A DNA stretch of 64,000 bases from Stanieria sp. NIES-3757 (GTDB taxonomy: Bacteria > Cyanobacteriota > Cyanobacteriia > Cyanobacteriales > Xenococcaceae). Shown piece after piece: positions 18,525 to 25,510 of the stretch. A model generated the notes under the pieces. The model was not told where the DNA came from. It searched no databases and saw nothing but the letters and a program-made list of their open reading frames with translations. The position numbers and the translations under genes were made by a program. The stretch lies in assembly GCA_002355455.1 (NCBI GenBank), contig AP017375.1:3835640-3899639 (forward strand), in the 5' to 3' direction. How positions within the stretch are numbered: the stretch's first letter is position 1; each line of letters begins with the position of its first letter.

Positions 18525-18869
18525 TTAAAGTTCTTTGAATAAAAGATCGGTTTTGGCTGCCATAATAAAATCATTATGATGAAGTCCTCCAATGGCGTGA
18601 GTCCACCAGGTAACGGTAACTTTCCCCCATTCCGTAAGTAACGCAGGATGATGTCCTTCTGCCTCGGCAATTTCTCCTACCAGATTAGTAAAAGCTAATG
18701 CGCTTTGAAAATCAGGTAACTGATAAACTCTTTGCAAATGTAATTCCCCGTCAGTCTCAATCACATTCCAGTCGGGAATTTGAGTTTTATATCTCTTAAT
18801 TTCTTCTTCTGTAGCTGGAGGCAAACTTCCCGTACAGGGAACGCATTTTTGTTCTAGTAATTCGGTCAT
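18525..18869 (-). CDS. phhB: 4a-hydroxytetrahydrobiopterin dehydratase
   Basis: A 114-residue pterin-4a-carbinolamine dehydratase. It shows the family signature: EGHHPALLTEW with the adjacent catalytic histidines, VTVTWWTHAIGGLHHNDF with the third His and the Asp. The N-terminus has the short CVPCTGSLPP segment common in cyanobacterial members. The enzyme dehydrates 4a-hydroxytetrahydropterin and can support pterin-dependent hydroxylases or molybdopterin-like metabolism. It appears monocistronic. Confidence 0.92.
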   Translation of the reverse strand: MTELLEQKCVPCTGSLPPATEEEIKRYKTQIPDWNVIETDGELHLQRVYQLPDFQSALAFTNLVGEIAEAEGHHPALLTEWGKVTVTWWTHAIGGLHHNDFIMAAKTDLLFKEL

Positions 18870-18980
18870 GATTCTTTTCCTTTTTGATTAACTATCTTTA
18901 TTGATAGTATAGAAATCTTTTTGTCAAGATATTCTTTACAAAACTCAATAATATTGTTACATTAATTTACATAAAGAAAT

Positions 18981-19018
18981 CAACGTTCTTTTTGAGGTTG
19001 CCTCAAAAAGCTGCGTTG
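18981..19018. promoter_or_regulatory. Strong hairpin upstream of psb34
   Basis: A perfect 10-bp stem CTTTTTGAGG / CCTCAAAAAG around loop TTG, extended by outer arms CAACG / CGTTG, ending 27 bp before the psb34 ATG. It could be a leader structure for psb34 or a terminator; there is no long T tract after it in the plus direction. Confidence 0.5.
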
Positions 19019-19044
19019 ACTGCGTAAATATAGGAAAAACAATT

Positions 19045-19215
19045 ATGTATACCACTCAATTAGACAACGGAACTCTTAACAACTACGCTGTTGAACCTAA
19101 AATTACCTATCAAGAATATCCAACAGTGTGGGAACAAAAGAACTATCTCAAACAAGGCGCGATCGCTGCCTTCCTCGTTACAGCATTAGTTTTAATTTCC
19201 TTTGCAATCAGCTAA
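19045..19215 (+). CDS. psb34: Photosystem II assembly protein Psb34
   Basis: A 56-residue protein (MYTTQLDNGTLNNYAVEPK...) with an N-terminal soluble stretch and one C-terminal membrane helix (GAIAAFLVTALVLISFAIS). It closely resembles Synechocystis Ssl1498/Psb34, including the NNYAxEPKxxxxEYP segment that is shared with HLIP N-termini. Psb34 binds PSII assembly intermediates at the CP47 side. It has its own spacing from both neighbours, 68 bp before the next small gene, which may be co-transcribed. Confidence 0.88.
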   Translation: MYTTQLDNGTLNNYAVEPKITYQEYPTVWEQKNYLKQGAIAAFLVTALVLISFAIS

Positions 19216-19283
19216 TCGTTTGAAGTAAGCCAATTTTGACAACAACTTTTAATTAACTTTTAAGTGAGGTCTAGAAGATAACC

Positions 19284-19481
19284 ATGTTTGCACCAATGGT
19301 AGTTTTGGTTCGTAACCGTCTGGGTAAAGCTAAGTTTAATCAACTTCGTGGTCAAGCGATAGCGAAACACTCTCAAGTCATTACGGCGGTTTGTAATCGC
19401 CTCGGTATTGAAAGAACAACTAGACAAAACTTAATTAGAACTGCTCGCGATAATGGCAAAAAGTTAGGTTTACTTGTTTAA
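19284..19481 (+). CDS. Small conserved basic cyanobacterial protein
   Basis: A 65-residue basic protein starting MFAPMVVLVRNRLGKAKFNQ and ending DNGKKLGLLV. It has many Arg/Lys residues, a hydrophobic N-terminal strand and helical middle with AIAKHSQVITAVCNRLGIE. I recognise it as a type found widely in cyanobacteria, but I cannot name its function. It lies 68 bp after psb34 on the same strand, so co-expression with PSII assembly is possible. The only Cys is in VCNRLG. Confidence 0.75.
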   Translation: MFAPMVVLVRNRLGKAKFNQLRGQAIAKHSQVITAVCNRLGIERTTRQNLIRTARDNGKKLGLLV

Positions 19482-19530
19482 AATATTTTTCTTTTTTCTA
19501 ATTTCTGATCGACATTGGATTTCTCCTAAT

Positions 19531-19559
19531 AAACCTTGGTAGCAATGCCGGGGTTTTTT
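19531..19559 (+). terminator. Rho-independent terminator after the small basic gene
   Basis: Stem AAACCTTGG / CCGGGGTTT (two G-T pairs) with an 8-nt loop, followed directly by a T run. It sits 50 bp after the stop at 19481. Confidence 0.75.
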
Positions 19560-19609
19560 GCTGTTTGAGTTAAAGATGAAACTGAAGAATATAGCAGCCG
19601 AATTATAGG

Positions 19610-19775
19610 TGTAGCGACCCGAAATAAGAATCACTCCGGCCCGCAATAATGAAGTTTTTCGACCCAGATTAAATGACAATATAGAGAAGTCAGACCCACT
19701 CTTTATGACAATCGACCCAGATTATTTTGACACTGACCCGAAATAATCACAATCGACCCACAATAATTGACAATA
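19610..19775 (+). repeat. Left terminal inverted repeat of the mini-transposon
   Basis: About 166 bp with seven GACCC-type motifs (one reads GGCCC). Pairs with 20495-20659 with only scattered mismatches; the last motif is GACCCACAATAATTGACAAT. Confidence 0.85.
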
Positions 19776-19857
19776 GCCTAGAAGCTTTACCTATTATTGG
19801 CTTTAACTGTTTCTCAATAAGACCCTTCTCAAACTGTCTAGAAAAAAGGAACGACAT

Positions 19858-20487
19858 TTGCTGGAATTAATGAAGAAATGTCGTTCTCCCGTAGCTTTAT
19901 TTGTAGATGATGCTCACGGACTCCACAATCAAACTCTGGTGAGTTTGAAACGGTTAGTTGAGTTGGTACGCAATAATGGGGACAAATTAAGTGTTATCTT
20001 GGCAGGACATCCCAAACTTAAAAATGATTTGAAAAGACCGACCTTGGAGGAAATTGGCGGTCGCACTCATATTTTTGCCTTAGAAGGTATTCGAGGTCAT
20101 CAGGAAGAATATATTCAATGGATTTTGAGAATGGCTGCGTCTGATAAAGTTCAGCCTACAGATATTTTGGAATCATCCACTATTTCTTTCTTAGGAAAGC
20201 GATTATCTACGCCACTGCAAATCGAGCAATATCTCACTTTAGCTATGAATGAGGCTTATCAAGTAGGGCAGAAACCAATTACTACTGAATTTATGGAAAC
20301 AGTCTTGGCTATTGGCTTTGATGACCTCGAACCTAATTTAATTCGGCATGGTTACAACACCCAATCTATTGCTAGGTTGTTAAATGTTAGACCTGCTGAG
20401 GTGCGTTCATTTCTTCACGGTCAACTTCCTCCAGAAAAAACTCAAGATCTCAGAGACCTGATTCTCAAAATTGGTATTCCATTGTGA
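19858..20487 (+). pseudogene. Truncated transposition helper ATPase (AAA, ExeA/TniB-like)
   Basis: A 209-residue frame (TTG start) corresponding to the C-terminal part of a transposition AAA+ ATPase. It has a Walker B-like ALFVDDAHGL, the sensor segment VILAGHPKLKNDL and a C-terminal lid and helical domain (STPLQIEQYLTLAMNEA). No Walker A (GxxxxGKT) can be found upstream within the element, so the N-terminal third is missing. It is the only gene inside the 1,050-bp element and is unlikely to be functional. Confidence 0.75.
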
Positions 20488-20494
20488 AATGTTT

Positions 20495-20659
20495 ATTGTC
20501 AGTTATTGTGGGCCCTTGATTATGATTGTGGGTCAGTGTCAGAATAATCTGGGTCTATTGTCATAAAGAGTGGGTTTGACCTCTTTATATTGTCATTTAA
20601 TCTGGGTCGAAAAATGCCGTTATTTCGGGTCGGTGTGATTTTTATTTCGGGTCGCTACA
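20495..20659 (-). repeat. Right terminal inverted repeat of the mini-transposon
   Basis: The inverse of the left repeat, ending GGGTCGCTACA at the border with the TATAGG duplication. It carries the same ordered motifs including ATTTAATCTGGGTCGAAAAA. Confidence 0.85.
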
Positions 20660-20684
20660 TATAGGTTAGGACAAAGTATTTAAC

Positions 20685-20712
20685 GTAAGGGCGAATGGCC
20701 ATTCGCCCTTAC
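20685..20712. repeat. 28-bp perfect palindrome
   Basis: GTAAGGGCGAATGG followed at once by its exact inverse complement. This GGGCGAATGGCCATTCGCCC type palindrome is a familiar dispersed repeat in cyanobacterial intergenic DNA. It is 20 bp beyond the mini-transposon flank. Confidence 0.8.
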
Positions 20713-20826
20713 AAAATTTATGCGTCCTGATCTTTCCTTCGACGGCTATAAGCAATCGCCCACGTTGAGATTGCCAATAATATTTAATGGAAATAGCCCC
20801 TAAATCTTCAGGGGCGGATGGTCGAG

Positions 20827-21051
20827 TTATACACTAATTGGTTCTACACAAACAGTTAATTGCTTGGGTTGACATCTATTAATCTGAATATCAATTATCA
20901 AACTCCCTTCTTGGCTTAAATCTTGGATATAACCGTTTTTGTATCTTACAGCCTCGTAATAGTTATCAAAGACTCCAAAATAATAAATGTACATGGGTTT
21001 AGTTGTCGAAATTTTTATCCACCAACCAAATTCTGGTATTTGTTGATTCAT
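20827..21051 (-). CDS. DUF1816-family small protein
   Basis: A 74-residue protein with the DUF1816 pattern: WWIKISTTKPMYIYYFGVFDN near the start, an aromatic-rich strand, the helix with YYEAVRYKNGYIQDLSQEG and the closing NRCQPKQLTV. The family is found mainly in cyanobacteria and is sometimes fused to or found near phycobilisome and CpcD-like proteins. Its function is unknown. It stands alone between the palindrome and the nuclease pseudogene. Confidence 0.8.
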   Translation of the reverse strand: MNQQIPEFGWWIKISTTKPMYIYYFGVFDNYYEAVRYKNGYIQDLSQEGSLIIDIQINRCQPKQLTVCVEPISV

Positions 21052-21153
21052 AGTTTTTCAGGGGAATAGTACGACCAAGATAAAGATACTGGGTAATTTT
21101 GTTATATGCCTTTGTATAGTACAGGAGAAATTTTGGTCGCTCAAATCAAGATT

Positions 21154-22108
21154 TTAATAAATTTGTTCTAATAAATCGGCTAATTTGTAGCCAGCTAAAA
21201 CAACCTGTTTTTGAGCGACTAATTTAGCTTTATCGATATAATCTGGCGGTAAAACTTCACCATGATTTTTATCCGTACTGCCTTCTAAAGTACCGTTAAG
21301 ATAAGCAGTTTGTTTGGCTAATTGAAAACTTTCAACAGTAGCCCAGCGATCAAAATCTGTTTCTGCTAGTTCAGGTAAATTAGTACGACTGAGAGCGGGT
21401 AAAAGGCGAAGTTCGGTCGCACGGTTGCGGACTGTTTGATAGTTTGTCGAACTTCCCACTAAATCATCCCAGAATTTATGTAAGCTGATAATCGCTCTAT
21501 TCTCTGGCTTGACTTTAATGTAGAATCTCGTCCCATCGCGATCTCCATTGGGAAATTTTTCTGTAAACAGAGTAGTAGTATGAAGTGGTTGATGCACGTC
21601 TCCAATTAAGTGAAAAATCCAACCAAGAGCGATCCCGCAGGGAACGCTTCGCGGTCGCTTTACTACTATCATCGGCATCGCTAGTTAAGACATCGAAATT
21701 GGGATCAAAAGCAGTCAGAATATTTTCAGGGTCGGGTTCGGAAGTCATAACCGAATCTAGCTCGGTGGCTGGTTTATAAGGCAAGTTTATATAGTGCCAT
21801 TGAGGATGGTCGTAGCGGTTATCCCTGCGAATATCATCTGACCAACGCGCAGCTAACATGAACAGAAGTTGACTTCGTTGAGCTTCTTCTACTTGAGAAA
21901 GTTGGGGTTGCCAGAGTCTTTCGGCTTCGGGATTTTCTTTCAAGAGAACAATTACTCTTTGTAAGGCAATTGGGTTTTTTTGTTCCAACTCTTTATATGC
22001 TATCGCTCCTGTAACCATGTGACCCGATGAGTTCCAAGCCCAAGCATTTAATGGTTGCCAGAACCAGAAAAAAATAAATAAGGTCGAGATAATGATTAAG
22101 CGTTTCAT
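21154..22108 (-). pseudogene. S1/P1-type nuclease, frameshifted by a 22-bp repeat
   Basis: The gene starts at ATG 22108 with a signal peptide (IISTLFIFFWFWQPLNAWAW) directly followed by the N-terminal Trp that is a zinc ligand in S1/P1 nucleases, then SSGHMVTGAIAYKEL. The second part, in another frame, has GWIFHLIGDVHQPLHTTTLF and LHKFWDDLVGS, the other zinc-binding His/Asp motifs. The two frames join at 21635-21656, where a 22-bp palindrome has entered a HIP1 site; removing it restores one frame of about 310 residues reading SSKAIALGWIFHLIG. All visible zinc motifs are otherwise intact, so inactivation looks recent. Confidence 0.88.
21635..21656. repeat. 22-bp palindromic repeat in a HIP1 site
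   Basis: CCGCAGGGAACGCTTCGCGG plus two bases sits inside what was AGCGATCGCTTT. Removing 22 bp restores both the HIP1 octamer and the nuclease reading frame. The ends of the block and the flanking GCGAT/GTCGC form imperfect inverted arms. Confidence 0.85.
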
Positions 22109-22503
22109 CTTTGACTCTTCCCTTTTTCTGTCAAAATAAAATCATAGTTATCTCGAACTGGCTCTAAGATTTGTTTGAGGCGTAATTCTCTCAACTCGGC
22201 AAAAATTAGCTCTTGTTCGGCATTGGCAAGCTCGATATTAGCTGGTAATAAATCCATGCCGTGAAGATTTTTATGGATGGGAAGCAATTCTTCTTCATTA
22301 TCCTTTGGTACTAGAGCATCATAAATAGTTGTCTCCAACTCAGAAGGTTCTAAACCCATAAAACTTGTCAGCGATGCTTGAGGATCGATATCTACCAAAA
22401 GACAGGAATGCTGACGCATTGATAAATGATAGCCGAGGTTTAGAGTAGTAGTGCTTTTGGCTACCCCTCCAGCTTGGTTAAACAGTGCGAGGATTTTGCT
22501 CAT
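22105..22503 (-). pseudogene. Truncated ParA-family ATPase
   Basis: Starts at ATG 22503 (MSKILALFNQAGGVAKSTTT), giving the deviant Walker A NQAGGVAKST of ParA/Soj proteins, then LVDIDPQASLTSFMGLEP (Walker A' region) and DLLPANIELANAEQEL. The similarity stops at NYDFIL, where the Walker B would continue with IDCPP; here it reads TEKGKSQR and stop. About half of the protein is missing. The stop overlaps the nuclease start by 4 bp. It is probably a piece of plasmid or chromosome-partitioning DNA captured here. Confidence 0.8.
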
Positions 22504-22543
22504 TTGAGTTATTTGGATAAACCTCATCTAGGGTAATCTTACC

Positions 22544-22900
22544 TTGCTAGAAATAGAGGATTTCTTAAAAAGTTCTTCATCGCGATCGCGTACGCGCCAG
22601 GCAAAGCCTGACCACGCAGTGCCAGCGAAGCTGACCGCTTTCCAGTTAGATATCCCGACGACGGAAACCCAATATAACAAAAATGGCGATCCGTCAGGAG
22701 AGAAGGATTTAACTGTTGATGCTCTCAAGGAAGAGATTCTAGTCAACAGTGGTGAGGATACTTTATTAATACTCCCCGAAGCTAAACGGTTAACTACCTC
22801 TATTCGTTATTGGGATGAAGATGGCAATTTGATGTCTATCAAAAAGGCATTCAGTTATGTGGAAGTAGAAAATGTAATTAAAAAAGTTGGGGAATGTTAG
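22544..22900 (+). CDS. Hypothetical protein with palindromic repeat insertion
   Basis: A 118-residue frame from TTG 22544. The C-terminal part (LTVDALKEEILVNSGEDTLL ... YWDEDGNLMSIKKAF) looks like real coding sequence, with a balanced composition and amphipathic helices. The N-terminal 30 residues are encoded largely by a GC-rich palindromic repeat (22581-22638), and the true start or the original N-terminus is unclear. I do not recognise a family. It is probably a broken or altered gene from the same plasmid-like block as ParA. Confidence 0.4.
   Translation: MLEIEDFLKSSSSRSRTRQAKPDHAVPAKLTAFQLDIPTTETQYNKNGDPSGEKDLTVDALKEEILVNSGEDTLLILPEAKRLTTSIRYWDEDGNLMSIKKAFSYVEVENVIKKVGEC
22581..22638. 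repeat. Palindromic repeat cluster (58 bp)
   Basis: A run of small hairpins: CGCGATCGCG, AGGC-AAA-GCCT and AGC-GAA-GCT. It includes the module GACCACGCAGTGC ... GACCGC, which is shared with the insertion in the HtrA gene at 49495-49527, where a different hairpin fills the middle. Confidence 0.7.
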
Positions 22901-22960
22901 GGGTGCGAGGAAGAGATTAGGGAAGTAAACTGTAAGCTAAGAAAAATTGAGAGATGAGTC

Positions 22961-23212
22961 ATGAGTTATCAGTGTGAAAGGTATCAGGGAGAAAACGATA
23001 AGGAATATTGGATAGCAGCGCGGGAAATCAAGTCTGTTGCAGGAAAAAATTACGAAGTAAAATATCGACAGTTCGAGAAAGGAGATATGCAGCAGAAAAT
23101 TTTCTGGGACGATCCTAGTTGGAGGATATTTCTATGGTGTAAAGCGGATAGCTCAATAGATGCCATCTTACAGGGTAAGGAAAAGCTACAAAAAGAAGGG
23201 GTTCTTCGTTAA
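22961..23212 (+). CDS. Hypothetical protein
   Basis: An 83-residue protein (MSYQCERYQGENDKEYWIAA...) with many aromatic and charged residues: YWIAAREIK, YEVKYRQFEKGDMQQKIFWD and WRIFLWCKADSS. A mixed beta-alpha small domain seems likely. I do not recognise the family. It starts 60 bp after the preceding hypothetical gene on the same strand and may belong to the same plasmid-derived block. Confidence 0.5.
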   Translation: MSYQCERYQGENDKEYWIAAREIKSVAGKNYEVKYRQFEKGDMQQKIFWDDPSWRIFLWCKADSSIDAILQGKEKLQKEGVLR

Positions 23213-23344
23213 GACTGTCAAACTGTTGATTGGATTGAATATAAAAGCGATCGCGAATTTTAACATTGAAGATTTTATGGTTGAAGCCTGGAGTCTTCTC
23301 AAGAAAGGTAAGATAAGCTTGGTATCTACAAATCTCCTCTTAAA

Positions 23345-23563
23345 ATGAACGCTCTAGAAGTACAACTTCCTCAAGACATCTCGGTAGAAGAAGCCCGACT
23401 GCTGTTGATGGTTAAACTATTTGAGACGGGAAAGCTTTCGGTCGGACAAGCAGCAGAATTGGCAGGTTATTCTAAACCTACTTTTATCGAATTACTCGGT
23501 AAGTTGGGTGTGAGCGTGATTGACTATCCTCCAGAAGAACTCGAACAGGAGCTAAACTATTGA
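23345..23563 (+). CDS. UPF0175-family antitoxin
   Basis: A 72-residue protein with the UPF0175 layout: an N-terminal strand (ALEVQLPQDISVEEARLLLM), a helix-turn-helix (LFETGKLSVGQAAELAGYSKPTF) and a short tail with the characteristic VIDYPPEELEQEL. These proteins are the usual upstream partner of DUF3368/PIN-type proteins and are taken to be the antitoxin and repressor. It overlaps the next gene by 4 bp. Confidence 0.88.
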   Translation: MNALEVQLPQDISVEEARLLLMVKLFETGKLSVGQAAELAGYSKPTFIELLGKLGVSVIDYPPEELEQELNY

Positions 23564-24015
23564 CGGTCAAAGCAGTTACCAACAGCACTTGTTTGATTGG
23601 TTTAGAACGCATTGAAAGATTAAATATACTACCTCAAGTTTTCGATATTGTTTTTGCGCCTCCTGCTGTAGCTAAAGAAGTGCGGACATCTTTAGATTGG
23701 CTGAGGGTAAAATCAGTAGCTAATCGCTCTGTCACGCGCGCTTTGAGAACCCAGATGGATGAAGGAGAGGCAGAAGCAATCGCTTTGGCATTAGAGTTAG
23801 AAGACGTACTGTTGATTTTGGATGATAAAAAAGCTCGTCGCGTCGCCCAACAAATGGGAATGAAAGTAATTGGTACGGTAGGTATGCTCTTGAGGGCTAA
23901 ACGACAAGGAGTAATTGCTGAGGTAAAGCCATTATTGCTCTGCCTAACAGAAGCCGATTTTCGTATTAGTCAGGGAATTATTCAAGAAGCTTTACGGTTG
24001 TCGGGCGAAAACTAA
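23560..24015 (+). CDS. DUF3368 PIN-like toxin
   Basis: A 151-residue protein from TTG 23560. It has a PIN-domain layout: a first acidic/Asn-Ser motif at the N-terminus (AVTNSTCLIGLERI), MDEGEAEAIALALEL with the central acidic residues, and LLILDDKKARRVAQQMG with the third acidic patch. The first motif reads NST where PIN nucleases usually have D-x-S/T, as is common in DUF3368 proteins. It is expected to be an RNase toxin of the VapC-like class paired with the UPF0175 antitoxin; the two genes overlap by 4 bp. Confidence 0.87.
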   Translation: MTVKAVTNSTCLIGLERIERLNILPQVFDIVFAPPAVAKEVRTSLDWLRVKSVANRSVTRALRTQMDEGEAEAIALALELEDVLLILDDKKARRVAQQMGMKVIGTVGMLLRAKRQGVIAEVKPLLLCLTEADFRISQGIIQEALRLSGEN

Positions 24016-24069
24016 TACAGCTTGGCGGTGAGCTAAATAACTGACGATTCATAACTTTTAACCTAAGAC

Positions 24070-24101
24070 TGGTAACTGATAACTGATGACTGATGACTGA
24101 C
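24070..24101. repeat. Short tandem heptamer-type repeat
   Basis: Near-tandem copies of ACTGATG/ACTGATA directly before the ATG at 24103. Such short tandemly repeated repetitive heptamers are common in cyanobacterial intergenic DNA. Confidence 0.6.
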
Positions 24102-24102
24102 T

Positions 24103-25140
24103 ATGATGGCAATTACCCACGCAGCGATCGCATCTGCTGGAACTTCACTAATCTTAGGAACTGCTGACCCTTTACCCTTGGGTTTAGCTATTCTTGGTTC
24201 GCAGCTTCCCGACTTAGACACCACCACCTCAACCATCGGTAAAATCTGTTTTCCCATTAGCTCTTGGATAGAAGACAGGTTTCCCCATCGCTCGATTACT
24301 CATTCTTTGTTGGCAACGGCTGCTATTGCTGCGGTTAGTTTGGGAGTTAACTTTCTCTTACACGGCGATCTTAAAGCTGCGATCGCTTTTCCTCTCGGTC
24401 ATCTCCTAGCCTGTTTCTCCGATACTTTCACCAAACAAGGAGTGCAGTTATTCTATCCCGAACCAGTGTGGGCTGTTAGTGTTAGCAATCCCAGGAGGAG
24501 ACTAAAGACTGGTGGTGCTGGTGAATTGTGGGTTTTAGGAGGAGCGATCGCTCTTCTCTGTTTTGGTATCTATCTAGCTAACGGTGGCGGGATAACTCAG
24601 AAAGTCTCTCAGAGTTTGGGTTTAAAAGATGGAGTAGTAGAACTGTATAACAAGAATGCAGCTTCTCATCGCGTGTATGTAGATATCAAGGGAGTTTGGG
24701 CATCAGATAGAACTTCGGCGGATGGTAAATATTTGATTCTTGGTATTGAAGGAAGTGAGTTTATAGTTACCGATGGCAAGGGTGTTTATAAGACTGGAGA
24801 GCAGATAATTACAAGTAAGGTGAGTACGGAAGTAGGGGAAGCTACCAAGACTGAGGTAAGGAGTATTAGTTTTAATGATGAAGAAGCCATTACCAAATTG
24901 ACTCAATTACGTATCGCTTATCCCAGGGCTGAGATTTATTTGACTGGTGAATTAACTATTGATTTTCCTGAAGATGTCAAGATTCCCATCGAGCCTAATC
25001 AAATGATTACTGCTCAGGTGATGGGGAGTAGTTTGAAGTTAAATTATTGTGGATTGAAGAAAGCGATCGCGCTTTTGAAGGATCAGTTTGCAGTTGGGAC
25101 TGTAGAGGTTAGGATAGTGAAGCCTCAGTCTTTGTTTTGA
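24103..25140 (+). CDS. YdjM-like membrane metal-dependent hydrolase
   Basis: A 345-residue protein. The first ~165 residues form a membrane domain of the YdjM/DUF457 group: MAITHAAIASAG, LGSQLPDLDTTTSTIGK, FPHRSITHSLLA and an LLACFSDTFTKQGVQLFYP segment, carrying the conserved His and Asp residues (H6, PDLD, HRSxTHS, D in CFSDTF) thought to bind metal. Residues about 175-345 are a soluble C-terminal extension not usual for YdjM; I do not recognise it. E. coli YdjM is a LexA-controlled membrane protein. This longer version is probably an accessory gene; function unknown. Confidence 0.75.
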   Translation: MMAITHAAIASAGTSLILGTADPLPLGLAILGSQLPDLDTTTSTIGKICFPISSWIEDRFPHRSITHSLLATAAIAAVSLGVNFLLHGDLKAAIAFPLGHLLACFSDTFTKQGVQLFYPEPVWAVSVSNPRRRLKTGGAGELWVLGGAIALLCFGIYLANGGGITQKVSQSLGLKDGVVELYNKNAASHRVYVDIKGVWASDRTSADGKYLILGIEGSEFIVTDGKGVYKTGEQIITSKVSTEVGEATKTEVRSISFNDEEAITKLTQLRIAYPRAEIYLTGELTIDFPEDVKIPIEPNQMITAQVMGSSLKLNYCGLKKAIALLKDQFAVGTVEVRIVKPQSLF

Positions 25141-25160
25141 TTCTGAATCTTTTAATATTT

Positions 25161-25385
25161 TTAAATACCAAAGTCCTCGATGATTGCTTCTAAACCCGCT
25201 TCTAAATCTTGCAGGGCTTGGTCTATAGTTTTATAGCTGCTCTCGCCTTCCCATACCATTCCCCCTTCATCCAAAGCTCTGATAAAGGATTCACTATATT
25301 CGTCCTCTCCTATTTCAATCCAGCCGTGGGTTAACCAACGAGTAATGTTAGGGTATGTTCCCTCGAAGTAACTGGTTACTTTCAT
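25161..25385 (-). CDS. Small conserved hypothetical protein
   Basis: A 74-residue acidic protein (MKVTSYFEGTYPNITRWLTH...). It has an aromatic N-terminal strand GWIEIGEDEYSESFIRALDEGG and a C-terminal helix TIDQALQDLEAGLEAIIEDF. The order strand-strand-helix with the WEGE motif looks like a compact small domain seen in cyanobacterial accessory DNA. No function can be assigned. It is convergent with the hydrolase gene, with 20 bp between stops. Confidence 0.6.
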   Translation of the reverse strand: MKVTSYFEGTYPNITRWLTHGWIEIGEDEYSESFIRALDEGGMVWEGESSYKTIDQALQDLEAGLEAIIEDFGI

Positions 25386-25510
25386 CTGTGCATCCTAGAA
25401 ACTGCATAATTATAAGCTAGACTTTCTTTCTGTCTCCGCGTGAGCCAAATCGCTGACAACCACTAACAAATCAATTAACACTAGTTACTGAATACCAATA
25501 ACTAACAACC

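Larger units (their letters stand above)
19610..20659. mobile_element. 1,050-bp non-autonomous transposon with ~165-bp inverted repeats
   Basis: The element starts TGTAGCGACCCGAAATAA and ends with the inverse complement. It is flanked by a 6-bp direct repeat TATAGG (19604-19609 and 20660-20665). The inverted repeats (19610-19775 and 20495-20659) align over nearly their full length and each holds about seven spaced GACCC motifs, several followed by TGACAAT after a fixed gap. Such tandem sites are typical of transposases that bind arrays at the ends, as in Tn7/Tn5053-like elements. Inside is only a truncated helper ATPase; there is no transposase. It is therefore a deletion derivative that would need a full copy elsewhere. 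Confidence 0.88.

Noticed and set aside
19610-20659. CRISPR-associated transposon
   Set aside because: The ends are CAST/Tn7-like in style, but there is no TnsB, TniQ, Cas12k, tracrRNA or CRISPR repeat in or near the element.
22528-22746. Minus-strand open frame of 72 codons overlapping the hypothetical gene
   Set aside because: It runs through the palindromic repeat and has no protein-like pattern; the plus-strand frame has a more natural C-terminal half.
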